DNA from: Thermodesulfovibrio sp. | Lineage (GTDB): Bacteria > Nitrospirota > Thermodesulfovibrionia > Thermodesulfovibrionales > Thermodesulfovibrionaceae | Assembly (NCBI GenBank): GCA_025057595.1 | Contig: JANXBK010000003.1 | Location: 1 to 64,000 of the forward strand | Direction of reading: 5' to 3' | Length of the DNA stretch: 64,000 nucleotides | Part shown: in pieces, positions 1-9,596 of the stretch | Layout: each line of letters begins with the position of its first letter | Numbering within the stretch: position 1 is the stretch's first letter | The notes under the pieces: model-generated | What the model was told of the DNA's origin: nothing | What the model saw: the letters and a program-made list of their open reading frames with translations, nothing else | The model's database searches: none | Translations under genes and position numbers: made by a program

Positions 1-102
1 TCTCTGATGCGGGATAACTTCTAAATCATCTACAGATACAAGTTTAAATACAAGTTCATTACCTTTGTAGGGGTCTTTAAACAGAAGTTGTTTTGCTGCC
101 AT
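1..102 (-). CDS. ParB-N-like protein, N-terminal fragment
   Basis: A reading frame starts with ATG at 102 on the minus strand and runs out of the window at base 1, giving 34 residues. The segment LVSVDDLEVIPHQR resembles the beginning of ParB/Srx-type nuclease-fold domains, where a short strand and a proline-containing loop lead to an arginine. Too little is visible to assign a function. It may be a ParB-domain protein or merely resemble one. It is divergent from the small plus-strand gene at 172, with an AT-rich 69-bp spacer. Confidence 0.5.
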   Translation of the reverse strand, partial: MAAKQLLFKDPYKGNELVFKLVSVDDLEVIPHQR

Positions 103-171
103 AGATTTTATTATATAAAATTTTTATAAATTATGATTGCCAAATTCTAATATTTTATTTTATAAAAAAGT

Positions 172-498
172 ATGCTGTCAGAGAAGAGTATAAAAGAGGT
201 TTTAAAGAAGTTTTTAAAAGAGTTAACAACTCAAGAAAAATTTATTTTTTTAAATAAAGTTAATGAAGAAATCCATCAGAATGGCTATTTAGCTGATGAA
301 AATCTCTTTTACTACTGTTACTTTCTAACATTAAAGGAAAGATTCAGAGCCATTACACCTTACAGAACAGACGGATTTTTAAGATATATTTTTGCTGAAG
401 GACTAAAGGAAGTTGAGGATTCAATAAGATTTTATAAGGCAAGACTTAAAAAAAGAGAGCTTGCGGTTTCTCAAGACTTTCTTGAAATTGAGGAGTGA
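172..498 (+). CDS. hypothetical protein, 108 aa
   Basis: A small charged, probably helical and soluble protein that I do not recognise. It has no signal peptide, membrane segment or cysteine cluster. The middle contains an aromatic run (NLFYYCYF) and the C-terminus is rich in Lys and Glu. The ATG at 172 has no clear Shine-Dalgarno sequence, only an A-run, so the start is uncertain. The last 53 bases overlap convergently with the 3' end of the omega-amidase gene on the other strand, which is unusual and slightly lowers confidence. Confidence 0.5.
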   Translation: MLSEKSIKEVLKKFLKELTTQEKFIFLNKVNEEIHQNGYLADENLFYYCYFLTLKERFRAITPYRTDGFLRYIFAEGLKEVEDSIRFYKARLKKRELAVSQDFLEIEE

Positions 499-1252
499 AC
501 TTTTGATCTTTAATAAAGGGAAATCCGCTTCTTATCTCTAAAACTCTATTAATATCTAAATCACAAATGAGAACCCCTTCCTCTTCTTCTAATTTTAAGA
601 TAAGTTCACCCCAAGGATCATAAATAACAGAGTCTCCAGAGTAGTCTATTCCATTTCCGTCTTTTCCAACTCTATTTACTCCAACTACATAACATAAATT
701 CTCTATTGCTCTTGCTTTTAATAAACTTAACCAATGATCTGCTCTACTTTTTGGCCAATTAGCAATTATAAATATGAGCCACACTTGATAAGAAATTAAT
801 CTAAAGACTTCAGGAAATCTTAAATCATAACATATAAAAACAGTAAAAGGTACATTATTAATATTAAACAAAGTAGGATAAGAACCAGCTTTAAAGATTT
901 TATCCTCCTTCAGCAAAGAGAAAAGATGAATTTTTTCATAAGTACCTATGATATTTCCTTCTTTTGTAAAGACTCTTGCAACATTTTTCAATTCTCCATT
1001 TCTTTTAAGAAAATAACCTGCGATGATGTTTATCTTATTTGAGCGAGCAAGATTTGTAAGAAATCTATCTGTCTCACCTCCCTCATCCTCAGCTAAATTA
1101 GGATCCATACAGAATCCTGTGTTAAATGCTTCAGGAAGAATAACTAAATCGCAATTTGATTGTTTTGCTAATGCAGTAAAGTTTTTTGCCTTTTCAAAAT
1201 TTTTTATTTTGTCTTTCCAGACAATATTAAGCTGTATAATACCAATTCTCAC
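446..1252 (-). CDS. carbon-nitrogen hydrolase, omega-amidase-like
   Basis: A nitrilase-superfamily hydrolase of 268 aa. The catalytic triad is visible: Glu41 in LPEAFNTGF, Lys107 in YEKIHLFS and Cys141 in [13 protein letters not shown]. The ANWP and RAIEN segments are typical of the YafV/Nit2 omega-amidase branch, whose members hydrolyse alpha-ketoglutaramate or alpha-ketosuccinamate to the keto acid and ammonia in the cytoplasm. The exact substrate is inferred from the family. The start codon overlaps the ilvD stop by 4 bp, so it is the last gene of a ydcH-like/ilvD/amidase operon. This fits amino-acid and keto-acid metabolism. Confidence 0.85.
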   Translation of the reverse strand: MRIGIIQLNIVWKDKIKNFEKAKNFTALAKQSNCDLVILPEAFNTGFCMDPNLAEDEGGETDRFLTNLARSNKINIIAGYFLKRNGELKNVARVFTKEGNIIGTYEKIHLFSLLKEDKIFKAGSYPTLFNINNVPFTVFICYDLRFPEVFRLISYQVWLIFIIANWPKSRADHWLSLLKARAIENLCYVVGVNRVGKDGNGIDYSGDSVIYDPWGELILKLEEEEGVLICDLDINRVLEIRSGFPFIKDQKFTPQFQESLEKPQALFF

Positions 1253-2901
1253 TCAACTATTGCACCTTTGTCAGCAGATTTTACCATTTTTGAGTATCTT
1301 AATAAATATCCTTTATTTATTTTTGGTTTAGGAGGCCTCCATCTGCTAAGTCTTCTGTTAAGCTCTTCTTCAGTAATAAGAATCTCAAGTTTCCTATTGG
1401 GAATATCAACTAAAATTCTGTCGCCATCTCTTACTACAGCAATTGGTCCACCTAGTTGAGCCTCTGGAGAGACATGTCCTATGCAAGGACCACGAGTTCC
1501 ACCTGAAAATCTTCCGTCAGTTATTAAGGCAACTGACTCACTAAGTCCCATTCCAGTTATGGCAGATGTAGGAGATAACATCTCCCTCATTCCCGGACCA
1601 CCAGCAGGCCCTTCATATCTAATCACTACAACATCTCCTTCTCTTATATAACCACCCAAAATAGCTTTCATTGCTTCCTCTTCAGAATCAAAGCAACGTG
1701 CAGATCCTTCAAATTTAAGCATTTTTTCTGAAACCGCAGTTTGCTTCACTACAGCTCCCTCAGGAGCAAGATTACCTTTAAGTATAGCTATCCCTCCCTC
1801 TTTATGATAAGCTTTATCTATATCTCTTACTACGTCTTCATCATAAATCTCTGCCTTCTCTGCAATCTCTTTTATATCTAAACCTGAAACTGTTGGATTT
1901 GCAAGAATTCTGTCTTTAAGTCTTTTAAGTACAGCTGGAATTCCTCCTGCTTTGTAGAGATCTTCCATGTAGTGTTGACCTGATGGAACTATATTTACAA
2001 TATGAGGAGTTTTTTTACTTATCTCATCAAATAACTCAAGGGGCAACTCTACTTCAGCTTCATGGGCAATTGCCTTTATATGTAACACTGTATTAGTTGA
2101 GCCACCAAGAGCCATATCAACTGTTATTGCATTGTAAAATGCTTCTTTTGTGAGGATTTTTCTTGCTGTAATCTTCTTTTTTATAAGTTTTACGATTTTG
2201 ACTCCTGTTTCAAAAGCAAGTCTTCTTTTTTCTGACATTACAGCAGGTGTTGCAGCAACTCCAGGAAGGCTCATTCCCATAGCTTCTGTAATACAAGCCA
2301 TGGTATTTGCAGTATACATCCCCTGACAAGAACCAGCAGTAGGACATGCACAAAGTTCAAGTGCTTCAAGATCTTTTTCGGTAAGTAAGCCCTTTTTAAA
2401 CCTTCCGACTGCCTCAAATGTATCTGTTGTAAGATTTCTTCTTTGACCTTTATAGTATCCTCCAAGCATTGGTCCAGCTGTAAGAACTACAGCGGGAATA
2501 TCAAGTCTTGCAGCAGCCATAAGCATTCCAGGAGTGATTTTATCACAGTTTGTAAGCAACACCACTCCGTCAAACTGGTGTGCCTCAACAATACATTCAA
2601 TAATATCGGCAATTAACTCTCTTGAAGGAAGCGAATACCTCATTCCTTTGTGACCCATTGCAATTCCATCACATATTCCAGGAACACCAAAAAAGAAGGG
2701 ATATCCACCAGCTGTATGAATTCCCTTTTCAATAAATCTCTCAAGCTCCCTCATTGAAATATGTCCAGGAATCACATCAGTAAAGCTTGTTGCAACTCCT
2801 ACAAAAGGTTTAGAAACTTCACTTTTTGGCAGTCCTGTAGCAAAAAGCAATGCTCTATGAGGCGTTCTTTCAAGACCCTTTTTTATAGCATTACTTCTCA
2901 T
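1249..2901 (-). CDS. ilvD: dihydroxy-acid dehydratase
   Basis: IlvD/Edd-family Fe-S dehydratase of 550 aa, the normal length. It dehydrates 2,3-dihydroxy-isovalerate and 2,3-dihydroxy-3-methylvalerate to the keto acids in valine, leucine and isoleucine synthesis. Cluster-binding and active-site motifs are visible: [10 protein letters not shown] near residue 120, [16 protein letters not shown] near 190, and the C-terminal [11 protein letters not shown] with GHVSPEA. The ATG at 2901 overlaps the stop of the upstream YdcH-like gene (ATGA), and its own stop overlaps the amidase start, so all three are probably translationally coupled. No leader peptide or T-box is seen upstream. Confidence 0.97.
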   Translation of the reverse strand: MRSNAIKKGLERTPHRALLFATGLPKSEVSKPFVGVATSFTDVIPGHISMRELERFIEKGIHTAGGYPFFFGVPGICDGIAMGHKGMRYSLPSRELIADIIECIVEAHQFDGVVLLTNCDKITPGMLMAAARLDIPAVVLTAGPMLGGYYKGQRRNLTTDTFEAVGRFKKGLLTEKDLEALELCACPTAGSCQGMYTANTMACITEAMGMSLPGVAATPAVMSEKRRLAFETGVKIVKLIKKKITARKILTKEAFYNAITVDMALGGSTNTVLHIKAIAHEAEVELPLELFDEISKKTPHIVNIVPSGQHYMEDLYKAGGIPAVLKRLKDRILANPTVSGLDIKEIAEKAEIYDEDVVRDIDKAYHKEGGIAILKGNLAPEGAVVKQTAVSEKMLKFEGSARCFDSEEEAMKAILGGYIREGDVVVIRYEGPAGGPGMREMLSPTSAITGMGLSESVALITDGRFSGGTRGPCIGHVSPEAQLGGPIAVVRDGDRILVDIPNRKLEILITEEELNRRLSRWRPPKPKINKGYLLRYSKMVKSADKGAIVE

Positions 2902-3137
2902 TGAGTAGCTCCTTGAGATATTTTTGCCTTATACTGTCTGATCATTTCAGCCATTTTATCTTTTTTATATAACTTCTCCTTTTGCATTCTTTTCTTTTCA
3001 ATCTCCTCTTCAGGAGTTAGATAAACTCTTTTGTTTAACTCATTAAGAAGGCTGTCAAGCTGACGATGCTCTTCATAAAGTTTACGAAACTCTTCATTTT
3101 CTCTTTTAAGAATCTCGATGATCTCTTCCTCTTTCAT
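2898..3137 (-). CDS. YdcH/DUF465-like small coiled-coil protein
   Basis: A 79-aa, highly charged protein with a heptad-like helical pattern. The segment [17 protein letters not shown] and the later [23 protein letters not shown] match the DUF465/YdcH family, which is short, cytoplasmic and of unknown function. I chose the ATG at 3137, not the longer frame to 3221, because a strong GGAGGT lies just upstream of it and family similarity begins there. It is the first gene of the operon with ilvD. Confidence 0.8.
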   Translation of the reverse strand: MKEEEIIEILKRENEEFRKLYEEHRQLDSLLNELNKRVYLTPEEEIEKKRMQKEKLYKKDKMAEMIRQYKAKISQGATQ

Positions 3138-3247
3138 AGTTTTACCTCCACAGATGTTTTTTAATTTTACATTAAAGTATAAAAAATTGTTATATTTTTT
3201 TAAAAGTTTCTGTGGGAACAATGTGAAAATCTTTGGTAGCTTAAAAT

Positions 3248-4393
3248 TTAACGAGATTGAGCTGGTATTATTACATACTGAAAGCTGTCTTTTCTATATA
3301 TAAGAATTAAAAGATCCTTAAGTTCTGCTTCTTTTAAGGCAGTATAATAATCATTAAGACCATTTATAGATTTCTTATTTATTTCAACGACTATATCTCC
3401 CTCTTTAAGTATTCCAAGAGCGGGACTGTCTTCACTAACCTTTCTTACAAAGACGCCTTTAACAGATTTTCTAATATTAGCCTTTATAGAGTCTGGAATC
3501 TCTTCAACTAAAACACCCTTTATATCTGTAGAATAAGATCTTACTTGGATTATCTCCTTAGGTGGTTCCTCTAAAACTATAGAACTGTCTTTTTTTACGC
3601 CATTCCTTAGATAAGTAACTGTTAGTATATCTCCAGATAATTTTGAAGAAAGAATATTCTGTAAATCCCTTAACTCTCTTATTTTTTGTTTATCTACTTC
3701 TACTATTACATCTCCTCTTAAAATTCCTGCTTTATCTGCTGGACCACCTTCGTAAATATTTGTCACAACAACTCCTTCATTTATACCAAAAGCTTTACTT
3801 AGCTCATAAGTTATTGTTTGTCCTTGAATTCCTATCCATCCAGGAGTTCTTTTTATTAGTCTAAACATCTCATTATAGATTGGTTTAACTAAAAGAACCT
3901 CTGATAAGTAGTCACTTTTTACAATTACTCCTAAAGGAACTAAATCAGTAGAGATTACTAATGAACCAAGTGGGTATTTCCCATATATTTCTATTGTATT
4001 TTCCCTCCAACTTCCGTTCACTACCATCACAGATGTGTCAGTTACAAGGAAAAATACATCTATTTGTTTCCGAGGCAGATCGAATCTTATAGGTGTTATT
4101 GCTTTTTCAGTTTTCAAAATAGCAATGTTTAATTTTGTATCTAAAGCTACAACTGAGAGTTTTTCTACTTTTGCAGCAGGTATTATTGCATAATTTTTCT
4201 CAATAGCTACTGCTAAGGCATTATTGATCGGCAGTATTGATGGAGAGAACTGGTCATGAATCTTTTTTAATTTACTTTTTAAAAATATAGCAAACTCTTC
4301 GTCTTGACAGTAAACATTTTCAGAAAAAAAATAAATAATAAAAATTAAAAGCGCTAAAACTAAACTTTTGGTATAATTTTTATTTCTAAACAT
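3248..4393 (-). CDS. degenerate HtrA-like exported protein with two PDZ domains
   Basis: A 381-aa protein with an N-terminal hydrophobic signal or anchor (residues about 10-30, ending in YCQ), a trypsin-like beta-barrel remnant, and two PDZ domains (about 190-275 and 295-375). The protease part keeps the strand around the HtrA catalytic Asp (VVALDTKLNIAILK). I cannot find the catalytic His context or a GNSGG serine motif; where it should be the sequence reads GKYPLGSLVIS. It is therefore probably a non-proteolytic PDZ scaffold or inhibitor in the periplasm. Its start overlaps the end of tilS by 34 bp. Confidence 0.75.
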   Translation of the reverse strand: MFRNKNYTKSLVLALLIFIIYFFSENVYCQDEEFAIFLKSKLKKIHDQFSPSILPINNALAVAIEKNYAIIPAAKVEKLSVVALDTKLNIAILKTEKAITPIRFDLPRKQIDVFFLVTDTSVMVVNGSWRENTIEIYGKYPLGSLVISTDLVPLGVIVKSDYLSEVLLVKPIYNEMFRLIKRTPGWIGIQGQTITYELSKAFGINEGVVVTNIYEGGPADKAGILRGDVIVEVDKQKIRELRDLQNILSSKLSGDILTVTYLRNGVKKDSSIVLEEPPKEIIQVRSYSTDIKGVLVEEIPDSIKANIRKSVKGVFVRKVSEDSPALGILKEGDIVVEINKKSINGLNDYYTALKEAELKDLLILIYRKDSFQYVIIPAQSR

Positions 4394-5745
4394 CTTTTTG
4401 TATTATCATCAATTTTGAATCTGTCGTCAAGTCTATATCCTGCTATACAGACAATTTCACCATCACTTTCTACTATTGGAACAGTGTCTCTTTCATCTCT
4501 TGGAACTTTTTCATCCACAAAAAAGTCCTGAAGTTTTTTTCTCTTACCAAAACCAAAAGGATAAAAGTAATCACCCGGCTTTCTTCCTCTTATGATTAAA
4601 GGAAATTTGATTTTATCCATATCTACATAAAATGTTGTTTTGCCATCACCATAGCTATTTAGTTCACTTTTCGGTATTTCTCTAAAACTTAAAGTTAAAT
4701 TTGCTTCTTTAAGGAAAACTGTCTGAGGTATAGAGATTTCATATCTGGTGAGTTTTTTAGGAGGTTCAGCAGTTATTGTTAGTGTAGAGTAGCCCTTTAT
4801 TGCTCTTATTCCTTTTGGTAGATAAACTCTATCTCCTGGTTTACCATCTTTTATTAGTTTGATTATCTCTTCAATTTGTTCAAAGCTTATTCCTCTTAAA
4901 TCCCTTACAGCATCAATCGCTGTTCTTAAAGCTCTTCTTAAGATTACTATATTTAAAACCTCCATTGGATTACAAAAAAGCTCCACTGTGCTTTCACTCT
5001 TTCTACTCATAAGTCTCATTAATGTCTTTGTTACAGTAATATTTATATAATCATTTTCTTCTCTTATTATTTCAGCAGTTTTTGATAATATTTTGACTGC
5101 TTGAGGGGCTATGATTTTAATTATAGGCATAAGCTCATGTCTTATCCTATTTCTCATATATTTAAGGCTTTCATTAGAGGGATCCACTATATAAGATATT
5201 TTATTTTCTGTAAGATATCTCTCAATCTCTGCTCTTTCAACTTCTATTAGAGGTCTTATAATTTTTTTTCTTACTGGAGGAATTCCGCTTAAACCTGCAG
5301 GTCCTGCACCTCTTAAGAGTCTCATTAGCATAGTCTCTGCTTGATCATCTGCATTATGAGCGACTGCCACTTTATTAGCTTTTACTGAGGCACTTATTTG
5401 ATCTAAAGCCTCATATCTTAAGACTCTTGCTGCTTCTTGAATATTTATTTTTTCTCTATTTGCAAATTCAACTACATTAATCGGTAAAGTGTAAAAATCA
5501 ACTGATAGAGTTTCACATAATTTTTTACAGAATTCAATCTCCCTTGGAGTATCATCAGGTCTTAAGCCATGGTCTATATAAGCAGCTGATAATTTAAGTT
5601 TAAACTTATCTTTAAAGTAATCATTAAGTATATATAGTAGACAAACTGAATCAGGACCTCCTGACAGTCCCACAAGAATATGATCTCCCATTGAAAGCAT
5701 ATTGTATTTTTCACAGGTTTTTTCAATCTTTTTAACTATTTCCAT
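4360..5745 (-). CDS. tilS: tRNA(Ile)-lysidine synthase
   Basis: A 461-aa cytoplasmic enzyme that uses ATP to attach lysine to C34 of tRNA-Ile(CAU), so that it reads AUA. The PP-loop SGGPDS is at residues 28-33, followed by AAYIDHGLRP and the VAHNADDQAETMLMRLLRG block typical of TilS. The C-terminal substrate-binding domain is recognisable in RGRKPGDYFYPFG and KKLQDFFVDEKVPR. It overlaps panE by 14 bp upstream and the PDZ gene by 34 bp downstream, so it sits inside a minus-strand operon. Confidence 0.96.
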   Translation of the reverse strand: MEIVKKIEKTCEKYNMLSMGDHILVGLSGGPDSVCLLYILNDYFKDKFKLKLSAAYIDHGLRPDDTPREIEFCKKLCETLSVDFYTLPINVVEFANREKINIQEAARVLRYEALDQISASVKANKVAVAHNADDQAETMLMRLLRGAGPAGLSGIPPVRKKIIRPLIEVERAEIERYLTENKISYIVDPSNESLKYMRNRIRHELMPIIKIIAPQAVKILSKTAEIIREENDYINITVTKTLMRLMSRKSESTVELFCNPMEVLNIVILRRALRTAIDAVRDLRGISFEQIEEIIKLIKDGKPGDRVYLPKGIRAIKGYSTLTITAEPPKKLTRYEISIPQTVFLKEANLTLSFREIPKSELNSYGDGKTTFYVDMDKIKFPLIIRGRKPGDYFYPFGFGKRKKLQDFFVDEKVPRDERDTVPIVESDGEIVCIAGYRLDDRFKIDDNTKRCLEIKIIPKV

Positions 5746-6679
5746 AGATAAGTTTTTCCTTTGCTTTAATCAAATTAGTAATTAGTTCATTGACTGGCGT
5801 TTGAATGCCTATCTCTTTTGCAAGCTTTACAATTGCTCCATTCAGAGCGTCAATCTCTGTTCTTTTACCCTGCCTTATATCATAATACATTGAAGGAAAA
5901 TGCTTTGCAGTAGGAGGAACAAGTTTCTCATAAAAATGATTAATATAATCTTGGGGATTACTCCAATTAAGCTTAATTCCTTTAGCATAAGCCACAGTAA
6001 ATATCTCTTCAATTATCTTATTCATTATAATTTTAGTCTCCTCATTCTGAGCAAGACTTCCATAGTTACACTCAAGTAAAGCTCCTAAAGGATTTAAAGC
6101 AGAGTTGTAGAGGATTTTATCCCAAAGTATAGTATAGACATCTTTAGAGTATCTTGTTGGAATACCTGCTTTAGTAAATTCAGCTGCTATTTTTTTTATT
6201 TTGTCTTCAGCAACTGCTTCCTCTGGTTGTCCAATAACCACATCGTCAGCAAAAACCGTTACTTCCGCAAATCCTGGTTCAATAAGCTTTGAACCAAATA
6301 TGACTCTTGAGAGAATAACACGCTGTTTACCCAATATTTTTGTTGCTACCTCATAATTACCATATCCATTTTGAGTTAGTAAAACCAAAGCCTCTGAGGG
6401 AATTTCTTTAATCTTAGAGACAACAGTTTCTGTATCATAAGATTTTACAGAAACCACAATAAGGTCAATATTTAAAGAAACTATTTGCTTTGGATCTGTA
6501 AAAATTCCATCTAATTTGGCCTGTTTTTGTCCGAATAAACCAGAGATTTTTACTGTACAATTTTTAATCTTGTCTAAATATTTTTCTTTTATCATAGCAT
6601 AGACATTGTGTCCAGAAGCTTTAAGAGCTGTTGCAAATACAGTTCCTAAAGCTCCAAGTCCTACTACAAGAATATTCAT
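5732..6679 (-). CDS. panE: 2-dehydropantoate 2-reductase
   Basis: A 315-aa ketopantoate reductase family protein. The N-terminal Rossmann motif GLGALG (residues 7-12) binds NADPH, and the ApbA C-terminal domain carries WDKILYNSALNPLGALL, the usual catalytic and substrate-binding helix. It reduces 2-dehydropantoate to pantoate for coenzyme A synthesis. A pantothenate synthetase (panC) is elsewhere in this window at 56996 and a pantothenate kinase (coaX) at 39490, so the pathway is represented but scattered. It overlaps tilS by 14 bp. Confidence 0.92.
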   Translation of the reverse strand: MNILVVGLGALGTVFATALKASGHNVYAMIKEKYLDKIKNCTVKISGLFGQKQAKLDGIFTDPKQIVSLNIDLIVVSVKSYDTETVVSKIKEIPSEALVLLTQNGYGNYEVATKILGKQRVILSRVIFGSKLIEPGFAEVTVFADDVVIGQPEEAVAEDKIKKIAAEFTKAGIPTRYSKDVYTILWDKILYNSALNPLGALLECNYGSLAQNEETKIIMNKIIEEIFTVAYAKGIKLNWSNPQDYINHFYEKLVPPTAKHFPSMYYDIRQGKRTEIDALNGAIVKLAKEIGIQTPVNELITNLIKAKEKLIYGNS

Positions 6680-6696
6680 AGCCTTCCTGTCTCTAC

Positions 6697-8826
6697 TTAT
6701 ATATTTGGCTGAGGTGCAGGAAAGTCTAATATCTCTTTATCTTCTAGGACCTCTTTCATAAATTGAGCCCATATAGGAGCTGCAACTCTTCCACCTGCTT
6801 CACCACTGCCAAGACTTTTTCTCATATCATCGTATCCAACCCATACTCCTGCTACAAGTTGAGGAGTATATCCAATAAACCAAGCATCTCTAAATTCATT
6901 ACTGGTGCCTGTTTTCCCTGCTATGGGTCTACCAATGTTTGCTCTTGTTCCCGTGCCATATACAACTACATCTTGAAGCATATTAGTAATCTTAAAAGCA
7001 ATCTCTGGTAAGATAGCATCTTCAAGTACTGGCTCATTTTTTAATATAATTTTTCCTGAAGAATCGGTTACATATTTTATAGCTATTGGTTTAACTTTTT
7101 TACCACCATTTGCAAATGCAGCATAAGCAGATGTAATTTCAAGAGGAGAAAGACTCACGCTTCCAAGAGCCAATGTTAAATCCTGTGGCATTTGAGATAC
7201 TATACCCGCTTTTTTAGCAAGCTCAATAATTTGAATGATCCCTACACTTTCAGCTAATTTAACTGTCGCTACATTTCTTGAGTAAGCCAAAGCTTTTCTT
7301 AATGTAATCTCTCCCCAAAACTCTCCATCGTAGTTTGAGGGTGACCACTCTTTAAATCCTGTTCTATAAGTGATTGGTTCATCTAATATAGTATCTTCAG
7401 GTTTAAATCCTTTCTGTAACGCAACTGCATAAACAAAAGGTTTAAAAGCACTTCCAGGCTGTCTTTTTGAGTAGACTGCTCTGTTAAACTCGCTTGTTTG
7501 AAAACTATATCCCCCCACCATTGCTCTTATATATCCTGTAGAAGGCTCTATTGCAACCAATGCACCCTGTATCTCTGGCTCTTGCTCAAGGGAGAAAAGA
7601 ATCTCCTTACCTACAGATTTGAATTTTACCCAAATCACATCTCCTGGAGCTAATATATCTGTTAGTTTAAAGTTTTTAATTACTTTAACTTTTCCTGAGT
7701 TATCTACTATTTTACTTGCCCATGTAGCATCTTGTAATGAAAGTGTTCCTACAACTCCTCTTGTTTTTACAGTTGCTTTAGTAGGACTGACAGACAAAAC
7801 AACTCCCTTTGCTATATCTCCCACTGTAGGAGTAAAAGCAACTTTTCTCTCCTCTACTTCTTGTTTTAAAGATACTTTACTAATAGCTCCTCTCCATCCG
7901 ACTCTTTTGTCTACATCCCTTAAACCTTCTTGAATCGCTCTTTGTGCTATTGTTTGTGCTTTTGGATCTAAAGTTGTATAAACCCTTAAATTTCCTTTGT
8001 ATATTTTTTCTATATCAAAATTTTCTTCAAGCTCTTTTCTTACATACTCAAGAAAGTAGTTGTAGTTTTCAGTTGAGATTCTTAGAGAGCTAAGATGAAT
8101 TGGCTGAAGTAAGGCTCTTTGTCTTTCTTGGGGAGTAATAAATTCTTCTTCTTCCATTCTTTTAAGAACTACATCCTGTCGCTGTTTTGCCTTTACTAAA
8201 TCATTGTAGGGAGAATAAAGATTTGGTGCTTTTATTAAACCTGCAAGCATCGCAGCTTCTGCAAGATTTATATCCTTCACACTTTTACCAAAGTAAATTC
8301 TTGAAGCCATCTCAACTCCATATGCACCATGTCCAAAATAAACATTGTTTAGATATAGTTCAAGAATTTTTTCTTTACTTAACTCCCTTTCAATCTTTAT
8401 CGCGAGATACGCTTCTTTTATTTTTCTTGAGATAGTTTTTTCTGGAGTAAGAAACATTATCTTTGCAAGCTGCTGAGTTATTGTGCTACCTCCTTCTTTT
8501 ATACTCAAATAAAGGATATCTTTAATAAGTGCTCTTGCTATTCCTATATAATCAATTCCCTTATGTTTCCAAAATCTTGAGTCTTCTGTAGCTATAACAG
8601 CATTTACAAGATGTTTAGGTATTTGTAAAAAGGGTACATAAATTCCTTTTTGCATCTTAAACTCTCCAATAAGTGTGCCATCTTCAGCATAAACTTTGGT
8701 TCCTTGTATGTTTTTGATCTTTCCGAAATCTTTTACAGATGGAATATCTCTTAAAATAGCAAGAGCTGCTCCAGAAACAAAAGCAACCAAGACAAGAATA
8801 GATATAGCAATAATTTTAAGTCTCAT
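6697..8826 (-). CDS. bifunctional penicillin-binding protein 1A
   Basis: A 709-aa class A PBP. An N-terminal membrane anchor (about 5-25) is followed by a GT51 glycosyltransferase domain with the catalytic Glu in ATEDSRFW (E81) and GGSTITQQLAK at 112-122. An inserted OB-like segment occupies about 310-415. The transpeptidase domain follows, with SAFK at 459-462, SRN at 516-518 and KTGT at 638-641. It polymerises and crosslinks peptidoglycan in the periplasm. All catalytic motifs are intact. There is no Shine-Dalgarno before the ATG at 8826, and an extended -10 lies only a few bases upstream, so the message may be leaderless. Confidence 0.95.
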   Translation of the reverse strand: MRLKIIAISILVLVAFVSGAALAILRDIPSVKDFGKIKNIQGTKVYAEDGTLIGEFKMQKGIYVPFLQIPKHLVNAVIATEDSRFWKHKGIDYIGIARALIKDILYLSIKEGGSTITQQLAKIMFLTPEKTISRKIKEAYLAIKIERELSKEKILELYLNNVYFGHGAYGVEMASRIYFGKSVKDINLAEAAMLAGLIKAPNLYSPYNDLVKAKQRQDVVLKRMEEEEFITPQERQRALLQPIHLSSLRISTENYNYFLEYVRKELEENFDIEKIYKGNLRVYTTLDPKAQTIAQRAIQEGLRDVDKRVGWRGAISKVSLKQEVEERKVAFTPTVGDIAKGVVLSVSPTKATVKTRGVVGTLSLQDATWASKIVDNSGKVKVIKNFKLTDILAPGDVIWVKFKSVGKEILFSLEQEPEIQGALVAIEPSTGYIRAMVGGYSFQTSEFNRAVYSKRQPGSAFKPFVYAVALQKGFKPEDTILDEPITYRTGFKEWSPSNYDGEFWGEITLRKALAYSRNVATVKLAESVGIIQIIELAKKAGIVSQMPQDLTLALGSVSLSPLEITSAYAAFANGGKKVKPIAIKYVTDSSGKIILKNEPVLEDAILPEIAFKITNMLQDVVVYGTGTRANIGRPIAGKTGTSNEFRDAWFIGYTPQLVAGVWVGYDDMRKSLGSGEAGGRVAAPIWAQFMKEVLEDKEILDFPAPQPNI

Positions 8827-8833
8827 AAAAATT

Positions 8834-8842
8834 ATTATACCA
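8834..8842 (-). promoter_or_regulatory. extended -10 promoter element for the PBP1A gene
   Basis: The minus strand reads TGGTATAAT here, a perfect TG-N-TATAAT extended -10. It lies 8 bp before the ATG at 8826, so transcription would begin at or next to the start codon. No good -35 is seen. Inference from sequence only. Confidence 0.5.
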
Positions 8843-8848
8843 GAAAGT

Positions 8849-8878
8849 TTGATTTATCTCAGAAAGTTATTTTAAAAT
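8849..8878 (+). promoter_or_regulatory. sigma70-type promoter for rubredoxin-rubrerythrin
   Basis: TTGATT at 8849-8854 and TAAAAT at 8873-8878 are separated by 18 bp. Transcription would start near 8885, leaving a short leader with AAGGAGG before the rubredoxin ATG at 8909. Confidence 0.5.
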
Positions 8879-8908
8879 TATTTTTAAATAAAAAAGGAGG
8901 TTTTTATT

Positions 8909-9070
8909 ATGAAAAGGTACAAATGTAGTGTATGTGGGTATGTTTATGATCCAGCTCAGGGAGATCCTGACAATGGTATTCCTCCTGGAACTCCCTTTGA
9001 AAAGCTACCTGAGAATTGGAAGTGTCCTATCTGTGGTGCAACAAAAGATATGTTTGAAGCAGAAGAGTAA
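8909..9070 (+). CDS. rubredoxin
   Basis: A 53-aa rubredoxin. The two iron-binding knuckles [12 protein letters not shown] and [14 protein letters not shown] give the four cysteine ligands of a mononuclear iron site, with the usual [13 protein letters not shown] between them. The protein is full length for the family. AAGGAGG lies 7-8 bases upstream of the ATG. Only 14 bp separate it from the rubrerythrin-like gene, so it probably passes electrons to that diiron protein during peroxide or oxygen detoxification in the cytoplasm. The electron donor to rubredoxin is not in the window. Confidence 0.97.
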   Translation: MKRYKCSVCGYVYDPAQGDPDNGIPPGTPFEKLPENWKCPICGATKDMFEAEE

Positions 9071-9084
9071 ATCTGGAGGTAGCT

Positions 9085-9573
9085 ATGAAATCAGTGCAGA
9101 TAGCTTTAAAAATGGAGACAGAGGCAGTGAAGTTTTACACAGAGGCTTCTGAGAAGGTTAAACATCCTGTTGGCAAGAGGATGTTTCTTAGTATTGCAGA
9201 AGATGAAAAAAATCATATTAAGATGATTGAAGAGTTATTAAAAGGATTAGACTTAACCCTTAGAGAGGCAAATCCAATAAAGACAGTTAAAACAATATTT
9301 GAAGAGTTAAGGGATAAGCTTATGGAAAGAGTAAAAGCTGAAGAAGACGAACTTGAAGCTTTTAGAATTGCTATGGATATGGAAAGGGAAGGAGTAGAGT
9401 TTTACAAGAAAATATTAGATGAAGTAAACACAGAAAAGGAGAGAAAACTCTTTGAAAGATTAATATACGAAGAGGAGCAGCATTACAAAATTTTTTCTGA
9501 AACTTATAGCTTTCTTAGTGATACAGGAAACTGGTTTATGTGGAAAGAGTTTTCAATAGTTGAAGGAGGATAA
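9085..9573 (+). CDS. rubrerythrin-like ferritin-fold diiron protein
   Basis: A 162-aa four-helix-bundle protein with two ExxH/E repeats: E13 and E20 with EDEKNHI near 40, and EREGVEFY with EEEQHYKIF in the second half. This is the diiron-binding pattern of rubrerythrins. It lacks the C-terminal rubredoxin domain of classical rubrerythrin, and the separate rubredoxin gene immediately upstream may supply that function. Its likely role is peroxide reduction in an anaerobe. It ends at a strong hairpin shared with dapB on the other strand. Confidence 0.9.
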   Translation: MKSVQIALKMETEAVKFYTEASEKVKHPVGKRMFLSIAEDEKNHIKMIEELLKGLDLTLREANPIKTVKTIFEELRDKLMERVKAEEDELEAFRIAMDMEREGVEFYKKILDEVNTEKERKLFERLIYEEEQHYKIFSETYSFLSDTGNWFMWKEFSIVEGG

Positions 9574-9596
9574 AGGGGGAGACTACCCCCTTTATT
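9572..9596. terminator. bidirectional hairpin terminator
   Basis: AAAGGGGG and CCCCCTTT form an 8-bp GC-rich stem with a 6-base loop, followed by TATTTAAT on the plus strand and preceded by an A-run that gives Ts on the minus strand. It lies between convergent rubrerythrin and dapB and overlaps both gene ends. Confidence 0.75.

Noticed and set aside
1023-1331. 102-aa plus-strand frame across the amidase/ilvD junction
   Set aside because: It lies antisense to two well-supported enzymes with intact motifs, has no RBS and no recognisable domain.
8928-9152. 74-aa frame overlapping the rubredoxin
   Set aside because: It is out of frame with the rubredoxin, whose two Cys pairs and RBS are clear, and it runs into the rubrerythrin gene.
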